From: Paenibacillus pabuli
Lineage (GTDB): Bacteria; Bacillota; Bacilli; Paenibacillales; Paenibacillaceae
Direction of reading: 5' to 3'
NCBI RefSeq assembly: GCF_039831995.1
Contig: NZ_JBDOIO010000003.1
Span: 496,001-560,000, forward strand
Length of the DNA: 64,000 nucleotides
The notes under the pieces are model-generated. The model worked only from the letters and a program-made list of their open reading frames with translations, was not told the origin of the DNA and made no database searches. How positions within the stretch are numbered: position 1 is the stretch's first letter; each line of letters opens with the position of its first letter. Positions 46,231 to 55,603 of the stretch are shown piece after piece. Position numbers and translations under genes: made by a program.

Positions 46231-47064
46231 GTGGACTCATTATGGACAGACGGGAGCAGGGCGATTCAAGTTTATTTTATAAGCGGCGCCCATAAACCCG
46301 TCAATCTTCACCAGTGGGGACCGGGCGTGCGTGATGTTTATGCGCTGCATTATATCATTCAAGGGCAGGGTACACTGGAAACCGGAGGCCAGCAATTTCG
46401 GCTCGGTGCGGGAGAGAGCTTTATTATTTTTCCGCAAAAAGAAATCTATTACTACCCCGATCCCGCCGACCCGTGGGAATACGTATGGATGGAGTTCAAT
46501 GGACGAGACGCAGGACGACTTATAGAACTGACACAGTTCTCGGTTCAGCATCCCGTACTGCCAGCTGCGCCAGAAACCTTGGCACCCTGGTTTCACCTGG
46601 CCTGGAATGCCGGGGCATCACCAAGTGAAGTGGTTAGGGCGGATGCGCGTTTGCACCTGTTATTATCCTATTACATGGAGTACTTCCCACGCGAGACGCA
46701 GGAGGAAGCCAGAGATTATGTGTGGCTGTCGAAAACCTATATTGAGCAGAACTACTGGAAATCGACCTTGACGGTTGCGGAGATTGTACAGGCCGTGAAT
46801 CTGGAGCGAAGCTACCTGTTCCGCAGGTTCAAAAAAGCTACAGGCGAATCCGTCTCGGCGTATATAACGGCATGCCGTATTCGGCGCGCCTGTGAGCTGC
46901 TGAAGTCTTCCGGATTGTCCATTCAATCCATCGCTTATTCGGTTGGATATAATGATCCGCTTTATTTTTCGAGAGTATTCAAAAAGGCAACATCACATAC
47001 ACCATCAGCTTACATGCTGTTGCACCAGAAACAAGCAGAACCTGTAGGAAATACCGATCGGTGA
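46231..47064 (+). CDS. AraC-family transcriptional regulator
   Basis: A 277-aa protein with N-terminal AraC cupin (HQWGPGVRDVYALHYIIQGQ, FPQKEIYYYPDPADPW) and C-terminal HTH (VAEIVQAVNLERSYLFRRFK and IAYSVGYNDPLYFSRVFKKA). The start is GTG 46231 with GGGAGG upstream. It lies between and opposite to the carboxylesterase gene and convergent with the GH27 alpha-galactosidase gene, so it likely regulates one or both, similar to the melR/rafR-type control of alpha-galactosides. Confidence 0.88.
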   Translation: MDSLWTDGSRAIQVYFISGAHKPVNLHQWGPGVRDVYALHYIIQGQGTLETGGQQFRLGAGESFIIFPQKEIYYYPDPADPWEYVWMEFNGRDAGRLIELTQFSVQHPVLPAAPETLAPWFHLAWNAGASPSEVVRADARLHLLLSYYMEYFPRETQEEARDYVWLSKTYIEQNYWKSTLTVAEIVQAVNLERSYLFRRFKKATGESVSAYITACRIRRACELLKSSGLSIQSIAYSVGYNDPLYFSRVFKKATSHTPSAYMLLHQKQAEPVGNTDR

Positions 47065-47095
47065 GCTAACTGTTAAGACAAATTACAAATTGCTT

Positions 47096-47299
47096 TTATC
47101 GAAAAAGTGCACAGTTCCCGGATTCACGGAAGTAACGAATCAGCTTCTCAATCGGCTCCCGCCCACAATTCAGCTTCACACCGAGACAGTCGATACAGAG
47201 GAATTGCTGGGCTGTGAGAGAGACCAGTTTGAGATAAATACCCACATCATCCGACGAGAGCGGAACCTGGCAAGTGGTACACAACCTGCTCTGTGCCAT
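47096..47299 (-). CDS. small CxxC zinc-ribbon-like protein
   Basis: A 67-aa protein with two CxxC pairs (LCTTCQV and LCIDCLG) plus C45 and C64, and the C-terminal PIEKLIRYFRESGNCALF. The spacing suggests one bound zinc. The ATG immediately follows the TAA of the GH27 gene (TAAATG), so it is translationally coupled to it. I do not recognise a named family. Confidence 0.68.
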   Translation of the reverse strand: MAQSRLCTTCQVPLSSDDVGIYLKLVSLTAQQFLCIDCLGVKLNCGREPIEKLIRYFRESGNCALFR

Positions 47300-48463
47300 T
47301 TATTTCACCAATTTGGCTCGCACGACGAGACAATCATGGGCGCCAACCACGGGTGCATAACGCTCGCGGAATACACCCAGCTCCTTGTGTTCCCAGCAAT
47401 CGTAGAGTGACAGGGAATAACCCGCGGCGTAAGGCAGCCCCATATCCCAGAACTGAAGGGATAGCTCGCGTTGACTGTCGCTCAGGTTGAAAAATCCGAT
47501 GGCAAGATCGCCGTCTGTCAGCACCTTCACCAGCATGAATACATCATCTGTATGGAACCATTGAGGCTCGGGTTTGATACGATAGGCTCCGCGTGCTTCC
47601 GCATCCTGATTGATGGCAAGCAGGTCCGGGTTCAACAGAATATCCTTGGTGGCCTGATTGGCCTTGCGTACATCACATCCAATCATGAGCGGTGATCCCA
47701 TCATGGACCAGAGCGAGAAGTGGGTTTTGTATTCAGTGTCGTTACAGCCGCCGATGGTTCCAATAAAGTCGTTGTTGCTCCCGCCATACATGCCTACGAT
47801 GAGCATGTCCATGTCATTATGGCAGAAGGAGCCAGTGTAGCTTTGTTTGCCGAGCTGAGACAGAGCCAGGTCCTTGACCGATTGCCAGTTGTCGCGAATG
47901 TCACCGGTGGAGCGATACATATGAGCCCCTGATTCACGAATCCACTCATATACGTTGTCTTCTCCCCAATTGCAGGCAGAGAACAGGATATCCCGCCCGC
48001 AGTTTTTGAGTGCAAGGCTCATGCGCTTGTATAACAACTCACCTGAGATATGGCGCGGCTTGAAACAGTAGTCATATTTTAAATAATCCACGCCCCACTC
48101 GGCGAATAACGCAGCATCCTGGAATTCATGCTCGAAGCTGCCTGGATAACCTGCACAAGTATGTGTACCAACACAGGAATACATGCCAAATTTTAGACCT
48201 TTGTCGTGGATATAATCTGCAAGCGCCTTCATTCCACTCGGAAATTTAGCGGGGTCTGCGACCAGATTGCCATCTGCATTCCGCTCCTTCAGACTCCAGC
48301 AATCGTCAATGACGATGTACTCGTATCCGGCGTCCAGATAACCCTCCGTAACAAACACATCGGCAACATCCCGAATCAACTGCTCATTGATGTCCCACGT
48401 GAAGGTATTCCATGAATTCCATCCTAGTGCAGGGGCAAACCCCATTAACGAATGATTGCTCAT
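47300..48463 (-). CDS. GH27 alpha-galactosidase
   Basis: A 387-aa protein with a (beta/alpha)8 barrel then a C-terminal beta-domain. GH27 marks are ALGWNSWNTFTW, YIVIDDCWSLKERNADGNLV, the nucleophile D131 in DYLKYDYC and the acid/base D188 in RSTGDIRDNW. No signal peptide, so it acts on imported melibiose, raffinose or galacto-oligosaccharides. GGAAGGAAGCG precedes the ATG. The small CxxC gene follows without a gap. Confidence 0.92.
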   Translation of the reverse strand: MSNHSLMGFAPALGWNSWNTFTWDINEQLIRDVADVFVTEGYLDAGYEYIVIDDCWSLKERNADGNLVADPAKFPSGMKALADYIHDKGLKFGMYSCVGTHTCAGYPGSFEHEFQDAALFAEWGVDYLKYDYCFKPRHISGELLYKRMSLALKNCGRDILFSACNWGEDNVYEWIRESGAHMYRSTGDIRDNWQSVKDLALSQLGKQSYTGSFCHNDMDMLIVGMYGGSNNDFIGTIGGCNDTEYKTHFSLWSMMGSPLMIGCDVRKANQATKDILLNPDLLAINQDAEARGAYRIKPEPQWFHTDDVFMLVKVLTDGDLAIGFFNLSDSQRELSLQFWDMGLPYAAGYSLSLYDCWEHKELGVFRERYAPVVGAHDCLVVRAKLVK

Positions 48464-48497
48464 AATCTCGCTTCCTTCCTAAATCCTAGTTTCATAA

Positions 48498-48537
48498 GTT
48501 ATGAATAACGTAAACACAATTGTTATTTCAAAATAAC
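48498..48537. promoter_or_regulatory. paired inverted repeats upstream of the GH27 gene
   Basis: GTTAT-GA-ATAAC (48498-48509) and GTTATTT-CA-AAATAAC (48522-48537) share the half-site GTTAT, with centres 26 bp apart. They sit 35-74 bp upstream of the alpha-galactosidase start, where an operator is expected. The remaining gap to 48819 holds only AT-rich sequence with a TATAAT-like box near 48750 in front of fbp. Confidence 0.4.
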
Positions 48538-48819
48538 TACAATGAACTTATACGATACATGTGAATTCAGCCATAGCTTGACGTTGCTTCCATATGGACT
48601 GATGTTGTCCAGTAGGCTTAAATGAAGCAAACGCCAAGTACATTCATTCAATGAAATTTGTTGAACCATGAGAAACTGGAGTATAATGACCTTTGCGGAT
48701 AGCCTTTAGAAGGAATTCCGTGTTTGGTAAAAAAACATAATTAGAGTGGTTATAATTGCATTTGCAAAGATTGAACCCAACTATACATCACGATAATTCC
48801 TTGAAAGGGGACATCTGTT

Positions 48820-50751
48820 TTGGATGAGCAATTTTTAGATCTACTTGCTGAGAAATATGATACGGAAGAAAAAATCATAACAGAGATTATCAACCTTGAA
48901 GCGATCTCCAATCTTCCAAAAGGAACCGAGCATTTTGTCAGTGATTTGCACGGGGAGTTCCAGGCTTTTCAGCATGTACTACGAAACGGTTCAGGTACCG
49001 TCAAAGAAAAAATCAAAGAATTATTTCGTGAGGTTTGGACAGAGCAGGAAATTAATGATTTTGCGGCGTTAGTATATTATCCGGAAGAAAAAATAAAGCT
49101 GGTTATAGGGGACCTGAGCAATAAACAGGCTTTGAACCAGTGGTACAGACAAACGATTGAACACATGCTTAAGCTTGTTTCGTATGCCTCTTCCAAATAT
49201 ACGCGCTCCAAATTGCGGAAAGCTCTGCCGAAACAGTATGTATATATTGTAGAAGAGCTTCTATACAAGACGGATACGACTAACAATAAGGATCCTTATT
49301 ACGAGGAAATATATAGGCAAATTATATCCTTGGGTCAGGCGGACAATCTCATTATCGGCCTTGCTTATACGACCCAGCGTCTGGTGGTTGACCACCTTCA
49401 TGTGGTTGGAGATATTTATGACCGGGGGCCGGATCCCGATAAAATTATGGATACGTTAATCAACTACCATTCTGTAGACATTCAGTGGGGAAACCATGAT
49501 GTGCTCTGGATCGGCGCTTATGCAGGTTCACTGGTCTGCCTTGCAAATATTATCCGGATCTGCGCGAGATACGACAATCTGGACATCATCGAAGATGTAT
49601 ACGGAATCAATCTTCGCCCGCTGTTAAACCTCGCGGAGAAATACTATGAAGATAATCCATCTTTCAGACCTAAGCTGCAGGGCGGCCATAACGTATCGGA
49701 GCAGGAAATTCTGCAGATCACCAAGATTCACCAAGCCATTGCCATGATTCAGTTTAAGCTTGAAATCCCGATTATCAAAAGACGCCCAGACTTTAATATG
49801 TCTGAAAGACTTCTGCTGGAGCAGATCGATTACGACAAAAATGAAATCAACATCTGCGGAAAAACATACCAGCTGGAAAACACCTGTTTTGCAACCGTAA
49901 ATCCGCAGAACCCTGAACAATTGCTGGACGAAGAACGTCAGGTGATGGAAAAGTTGCTGTTCTCTGTTCAGCATTCCGAGAAGCTGGCCCGGCATATGAA
50001 TTTTCTTATCAAAAAGGGCAGCCTTTATTTAAGATACAACGGGAATTTGTTAATCCACGGCTGTATTCCTTTGGATGAAGAAGGAAATATGGAAGAAATG
50101 CAGATTGAAGACAAGACCTATGCGGGCCGTCAGCTGCTCGATGTTTTTGAAGAGAACCTACGTTACGCCTTTGCACATCCGGAAGAGACAGATGATCTGG
50201 CGACAGATATGGTATGGTACATCTGGACTGGGGAATGTTCCTCGCTCTTTGGCAAGAGAGAAATGACCACTTTTGAACGGTACTTTATCCAGGATAAGGA
50301 AGCCCATAAGGAGAGAAAGAACCCTTACTACCATTTACGTGAAAAGGAAGAGATCTGTCGAAAGATCTTGCTGGAGTTCGATTTGAATCCGGATCATGGA
50401 CATGTCATTAACGGACACACGCCAGTAAAAGAAATTCGTGGAGAGAGCCCTGTTAAAGCAAACGGCAAAATGGTCGTCATTGACGGCGGTTTCTCCAAAG
50501 CTTATCAATCCACAACGGGCATCGCGGGATATACCTTGTTGTATAATTCCTTTGGCATGCAGCTCGTCGCCCATCAGAAATTTAATTCAAAAGAAGATGT
50601 GCTGTGTAACGGAACGGATGTATTATCTATAAAAAGACTGGTGGACAAAGAACTGGCGCGGAAACTGGTGAGGGAAACCAATATCGGAGAGAAGCTGCTG
50701 CAGAAGATCTCGAATTTGACAGATTTACTGGAATATCGCTCGATGAAATAA
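48820..50751 (+). CDS. fbp: fructose-1,6-bisphosphatase, class III
   Basis: A 643-aa protein, the size of the Firmicute-specific class III enzyme. Metallophosphatase motifs are present: [55 protein letters not shown] and [11 protein letters not shown]. It makes fructose-6-phosphate in gluconeogenesis, needed when growing on pentonates via 2-oxoglutarate. TTG 48820 follows AAAGGGGAC. Single gene with its own terminator. Confidence 0.95.
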   Translation: MDEQFLDLLAEKYDTEEKIITEIINLEAISNLPKGTEHFVSDLHGEFQAFQHVLRNGSGTVKEKIKELFREVWTEQEINDFAALVYYPEEKIKLVIGDLSNKQALNQWYRQTIEHMLKLVSYASSKYTRSKLRKALPKQYVYIVEELLYKTDTTNNKDPYYEEIYRQIISLGQADNLIIGLAYTTQRLVVDHLHVVGDIYDRGPDPDKIMDTLINYHSVDIQWGNHDVLWIGAYAGSLVCLANIIRICARYDNLDIIEDVYGINLRPLLNLAEKYYEDNPSFRPKLQGGHNVSEQEILQITKIHQAIAMIQFKLEIPIIKRRPDFNMSERLLLEQIDYDKNEINICGKTYQLENTCFATVNPQNPEQLLDEERQVMEKLLFSVQHSEKLARHMNFLIKKGSLYLRYNGNLLIHGCIPLDEEGNMEEMQIEDKTYAGRQLLDVFEENLRYAFAHPEETDDLATDMVWYIWTGECSSLFGKREMTTFERYFIQDKEAHKERKNPYYHLREKEEICRKILLEFDLNPDHGHVINGHTPVKEIRGESPVKANGKMVVIDGGFSKAYQSTTGIAGYTLLYNSFGMQLVAHQKFNSKEDVLCNGTDVLSIKRLVDKELARKLVRETNIGEKLLQKISNLTDLLEYRSMK

Positions 50752-50806
50752 ACGATTGCTGAACGTACTCACCCGGATCAAACCGTTTGAGTACAATTTG
50801 ACGTAG

Positions 50807-50858
50807 AAGCTCGTATTGGGCAGGGAAGTCATGTTACCCTGCCTGTGCGAGCTTTTCA
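50807..50858 (+). terminator. Rho-independent terminator of fbp
   Basis: Outer stem AAGCTCG / CGAGCTT and inner stem GGCAGGG / CCCTGCC, then TTTCATTTTT. Confidence 0.8.
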
Positions 50859-50904
50859 TTTTTGTGGATTGATCTGATTTCAATACGAACTGCTGCGACA
50901 TTCT

Positions 50905-51935
50905 ATGTCGTACCATGACCTCTATAATAACGGTGAACACACAAACTACATGGAAAAGAGGTTCAAGTATTCTAAGGATCCAAACATTATAAGTAGCGGC
51001 ATGGGTTCCTATGCAGATGTGATGCACCGCATTTTAATACATAAGAAGTGGACGGAATTCCCGCGTCACATGATTGCGGGCATGACAGCAACTGTGTTTC
51101 GGTTGGTCGTAGATCGGCATCTGACCGAAGAATCAATCTCAGCCTACAACTGGATGGCAGAGAACTTTGTAGCTGCTGATTTTATTGGAGTAACGGCCAG
51201 TCAGGCAGCAGGGTTTCATTTGCACCGACGTTTCCTTTGTATCAAAAACAGGCATTGGTGGACATTAAGTCATCCATTGATCGGGGTGTGGGGGCCATAG
51301 TATGGCATGACCAATTTGTTATTGCTGCCGGGTATGATGATGTGGAGCGGATTTTGCTCCTCTTTAACAGCGAAGGCCATGACGTTACTCGTTTGTCTTA
51401 CGATTCTTTTGGGCGAAATAGTACGCCTTATTGGTATTATCAAGTGCTTGAATCCTGTAGAACGGTAGATGTATGGGAAGTCTGCAAAGAATCGTTGATT
51501 CAGGCCGTATACAAATGGGAAATCCATGATTACATGCTGCCACCTCAGGATTACGCCTGCGGATCTGCTGCATATTCTGCCATTGCTTCAGCACTGGAAT
51601 CAAGAGTTTATGAACCAAGGCAAGCTGCTGCAGTCCTCCGATATTATTGCAAATCAAGAGAAAATATTGCCTCCTATGTTGCAGGTCTTGGATACCTCTC
51701 TTATCAGATGGTTCAGGTTATACAAGAATATACGTCCTTGTCAGATCTTTATTTGGAGATGATTGGTTGGGTTGATCAGTGCAATTTATGGGATGTCAAA
51801 GAAACGGGGTGTGTTCAGTCTGTAATAGCGCTTCTCCATCAAGCGGGAGAAACGGAACAACGTGCCATTGATGCCATTAAGCAGGCCTTTCCTGAAACCA
51901 TCGGCAATCGTTTTAAAGATGTTGGACTGAGATAG
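50905..51935 (+). pseudogene. BtrH N-terminal-like (C39-peptidase-fold) protein, frameshifted
   Basis: The first frame (from about 50905) contains AGMTATVFRLVVDRHLTEES and TASQAAGFHLHRRF, then derails and stops at 51300. From 51237 another frame continues ALVDIKSSIDRGVGAIVWHD and VERILLLFNSEG to 51935. Inserting one C in the TTCC at about 51233 would join them as RRFPLYQKQALVD, giving about 340 aa. The layout resembles BtrH N-terminal/DUF4872 proteins with a C39-like fold, but this is tentative. The helical C-terminal half has YACGSAAYSAIASALES. No good ribosome site is visible. Confidence 0.62.
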
Positions 51936-51959
51936 CTGTGTCATCATGCTGTGAATAAA

Positions 51960-51998
51960 AACCGAACTGAGCTCATTGAAGCTTGGGAGGTTTTTTTG
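51960..51998 (+). terminator. imperfect hairpin with T run
   Basis: AACCGAACTGAGCTC and AAGCTTGGGAGGTT form an imperfect stem followed by TTTTTTT. Confidence 0.55.
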
Positions 51999-52164
51999 CG
52001 TTTATCTGAGATCCTGGGTAATTGAATATGGAGGCTTTTTTTAGTTATCAGTAACAAGAAATTTTGATTCTGAGGTTGGTCTGAAATTGACAAAAGTACA
52101 TATAACAAGTAATATTTAAATAAAGAATCTTAAATCTGAGATATATAAAATGGAGTGAGAAACA

Positions 52165-52584
52165 ATGAATAATTTCCGATATCAAGCATGTCTTCATTTC
52201 ATTCAAATGTCAAAAATGATTCAGGACCAATTTCGGAGCGAGTTAAAGAAAGCAGATCTCAATTTCACGGAACTTTCTGTGTTAGTGTCGCTTGAACATG
52301 AAGAGAAACAAGCAATTCAACAGATTTCTCAACATGTTTCTTTGACTAGTGGTGCTTTAACGTATATCTTGGATAAATTGGAGAATAAAAAGCTGCTAAC
52401 TAGGATCCCTTGTCATTCGGATCGTCGAGTGATATTCGTACAACTAACGGATAAAGGCAGACACTTAATAGATTGTATACTTCCCAATCTGTATAACTTG
52501 GCTGATACTCAGTTCAATTCGTTAACGATGGATGACGCTGATAAACTTGAAAAGTTGGTAACGAATATGGGGACCATCGGTTAA
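52165..52584 (+). CDS. MarR-family transcriptional regulator
   Basis: A 139-aa winged-helix protein: AIQQISQHVSLTSGALTYIL recognition region and wing RIPCHSDRRVIFVQLTDKG. There is one conserved-position Cys (C79, in PCHSDRR) near the wing. It stands alone, convergent with an aldo/keto reductase gene; the target is unclear. ATG follows GGAGTGAG. Confidence 0.86.
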   Translation: MNNFRYQACLHFIQMSKMIQDQFRSELKKADLNFTELSVLVSLEHEEKQAIQQISQHVSLTSGALTYILDKLENKKLLTRIPCHSDRRVIFVQLTDKGRHLIDCILPNLYNLADTQFNSLTMDDADKLEKLVTNMGTIG

Positions 52585-52745
52585 TGCATTCAGCAAATGG
52601 CTGAGATCGGTTTGGAACTTGCATGGTAAACCTTGTGGGATATACAACTTGAATCTCGAAACACAACAAGGTTATGTAGATGTAGAATTCTTCAATTATG
52701 AGTCCTGAAATAGTCTGCTTTTGAATCAATGGTTAAGAAAACGAA

Positions 52746-52777
52746 GAATGTTGATCTGACAGATCAACATTCTTTTT
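52746..52777. terminator. bidirectional terminator
   Basis: GAATGTTGATCTG / CAGATCAACATTC palindrome followed by TTTTT, between the convergent marR and aldo/keto reductase genes. Confidence 0.8.
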
Positions 52778-52794
52778 GCACATTACAGTATGGT

Positions 52795-53664
<870 letters not shown>

Positions 53665-53745
53665 TTATATATAATGCAATGGCCCTAGATTCGAATTCGG
53701 GCACCTCAACAGGGTTTACCTTCATGGTCGAGTTGCATTACAATG

Positions 53746-53776
53746 AGCCTATCACCTTCGTGTTACACGAAGGCAA
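53746..53776 (-). promoter_or_regulatory. MerR-type promoter of the aldo/keto reductase gene
   Basis: On the minus strand TTGCCT (53776-53771) and TAGGCT (53751-53746) are separated by 19 bp. The over-long spacer is filled by the perfect palindrome CCTTCGTGT-T-ACACGAAGG (53755-53773 on the plus strand). This is the classic promoter that MerR-family activators twist into shape. Confidence 0.72.
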
Positions 53777-53815
53777 GCATACTTCGGAATTTATATTTTT
53801 CAAGGAGGTCTTCTC

Positions 53816-54268
53816 ATGCATACCGTCAAAGAGGCCGCGCAGATAACAGGACTCACCGAGCACGCTATTCGCTTTTATACAGATAAAGGCTTGGTGCCAA
53901 GTGTACAGCGCAATCAAAATAATATTCGAATGTTTGACGAAGAATCAATCAACTGGTTACATGGCATCAAATGTCTCAAACAATCCGGGATGCCGATTGA
54001 AAATATTAAAATGTATGTTGATTACTGTCTCGAAGGAGATTCAACGATCCCACAACGGTACACACTTATGATGGAGCATAGAGAGGCAGCTCTTGCTAAG
54101 TTTGAAGAAGCCAAACAGCACTTAGCGCATTTGGAAGAAAAGACCGCTTTATATCAAGCCATAATGGAGAACCGTTCCCTAGACACAACCAATCCCGCTA
54201 ACTGGGATCGAATTAAACATATGCATGGAGACGTATTTTACGCATCCTCTGCTGGTGATCTACGATGA
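53816..54268 (+). CDS. MerR-family transcriptional regulator
   Basis: A 150-aa protein with an N-terminal MerR HTH (VKEAAQITGLTEHAIRFYTD-KGLV, then RNQNNIRMFDEESINWLHGI), and a coiled-coil dimerisation helix (about 85-120). It lacks the Cys cluster of metal-sensing MerR and resembles AdhR/YraB-type aldehyde-responsive members. AAGGAGGT precedes the ATG. Likely activator of the divergent aldo/keto reductase gene, with an operator between them. It overlaps the next gene by 4 bp. Confidence 0.88.
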   Translation: MHTVKEAAQITGLTEHAIRFYTDKGLVPSVQRNQNNIRMFDEESINWLHGIKCLKQSGMPIENIKMYVDYCLEGDSTIPQRYTLMMEHREAALAKFEEAKQHLAHLEEKTALYQAIMENRSLDTTNPANWDRIKHMHGDVFYASSAGDLR

Positions 54269-54975
54269 ACAAAAACGCAGGTCAAAGTGCAAGTATTGAA
54301 TCAAGTATAGATGCAAGCATGAACGCCATTCTTAGTCAGTATGCTTTTAGCGAACAGTCATCGGCCCATGAGTTGATAGAGTTTACGTTAAAATCACTGC
54401 GGGAATTGATACCACTCGCTGGCTTCAAAGTTGTAAAATCCCGCAAAGCACTCGAGATGAAAACACAGGAATTGTTGATATCCATCTATCTTCAGGCCAA
54501 TAGACATAATGTAGCTGGAACGAGTATAGAAGTGATGGTGCACTCTAAAGTTACGCATAACAAACGAAAGTCACACACGGGTCTACCAGAAAGCTACTAT
54601 CAGCATTCTGAACTGAGATGGTATGAGTTATTCGGGAAAGAGGCATTTAAGGACAGCCTCATATCTATTACTGAGCATATTACACAGCACGAAATACCAT
54701 TGATCGAGCAGCTCTTATCTGATCCTCAATGTGCCATAGAAGAAAATGCTAAGATGCCAAAAAGAATCCTCAGCCCTTATTTTTACTATCGTTACGGTAC
54801 AGAAGGACAATTTGAACAGGCGAGACAGCGATACGTTGCCAATCTAAGCGAAGCGCAGAAAAAGCAGTATGATGATGCCGTCATGAAGTTCCAAGCGGAT
54901 GGATGCAGTCCGATCAGGCTCGGAGAAGATTGGGAATATTTGACGGTTGCCAAGGCGGAGGGGCGTGAAATATAA
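54265..54975 (+). CDS. unrecognised protein co-transcribed with the MerR gene
   Basis: A 236-aa soluble protein with no signal peptide or membrane helix; its start overlaps the MerR stop (ATGA). It is helix-rich, with MNAILSQYAFSEQSSAHEL, SPYFYYRYGTEGQFEQARQR and a C-terminal SPIRLGEDWEYLTVAKAEG. I do not recognise the family. Tight coupling suggests a role in the same stress response as the MerR protein. Confidence 0.65.
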   Translation: MNKNAGQSASIESSIDASMNAILSQYAFSEQSSAHELIEFTLKSLRELIPLAGFKVVKSRKALEMKTQELLISIYLQANRHNVAGTSIEVMVHSKVTHNKRKSHTGLPESYYQHSELRWYELFGKEAFKDSLISITEHITQHEIPLIEQLLSDPQCAIEENAKMPKRILSPYFYYRYGTEGQFEQARQRYVANLSEAQKKQYDDAVMKFQADGCSPIRLGEDWEYLTVAKAEGREI

Positions 54976-55252
54976 CTGTTGCTTCTCTCATTCTAGCCAT
55001 GTAGTTGTGCTGGAAGAGGCCAAATAACGGAGTTAAAGTCTACAGCTTTATTTGCCGCGTCGAATATTTTGTTTGTCTAACCTGGAAAAAAATCCATTTA
55101 CAATCATTTACAGTAGGTTATAATACAATCAATAAGTGGGTTACTTCACAAGAAAAGCGAAATATTGTAATTCTTTTTTTGTAATCATGTAGTCACCTTC
55201 GACTCGTCAAACTATAGTTGCTTATTACATAATAGATACCGGAGGTATGGTT

Positions 55253-55399
55253 ATGGTCAAGAAGAAAATGTCCACAACTCTCAGCGCAGCTTTAATCGTT
55301 TCTATGCTGGCTACTGGCGTGATCGTTGCGATCCAAGGTACCACAACGTTAGAGGTAGCGAAGACAGCAGGGGATAAAAAGGTTGAAGTTATTAAATGA
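55253..55399 (+). CDS. possible small exported protein, 48 aa
   Basis: GGAGGT lies 6 nt before ATG 55253. The product starts with a basic tip and hydrophobic stretch (MVKKKMSTTLSAALIVSMLA), like a signal peptide, followed by about 25 polar residues. It may be a small secreted peptide or the signal-peptide stub of a lost secreted protein. Nothing else in 54976-55530 is supported. Confidence 0.4.
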   Translation: MVKKKMSTTLSAALIVSMLATGVIVAIQGTTTLEVAKTAGDKKVEVIK

Positions 55400-55531
55400 A
55401 TAAGCTAGGTGCGGCTCAAGTGAGTCAATTAGGGAGTATTCGAAGCACCTGATGCGAAATTGAAGCGGAATCAAAAGACACTAGAGTGGCAGCAGCTAAA
55501 GATAAACGTGAACAAGTATAATGAATTTATT

Positions 55532-55567
55532 AACCTCAGCTCGGTAAACCTGCTGAGGTTTTTTTAT
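55532..55567 (+). terminator. Rho-independent terminator
   Basis: Stem AACCTCAGC / GCTGAGGTT followed by TTTTTTATT. Confidence 0.85.
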
Positions 55568-55603
55568 TGGGGTGGAACAGAGTGCGACGACAATTGCTCT
55601 TTT

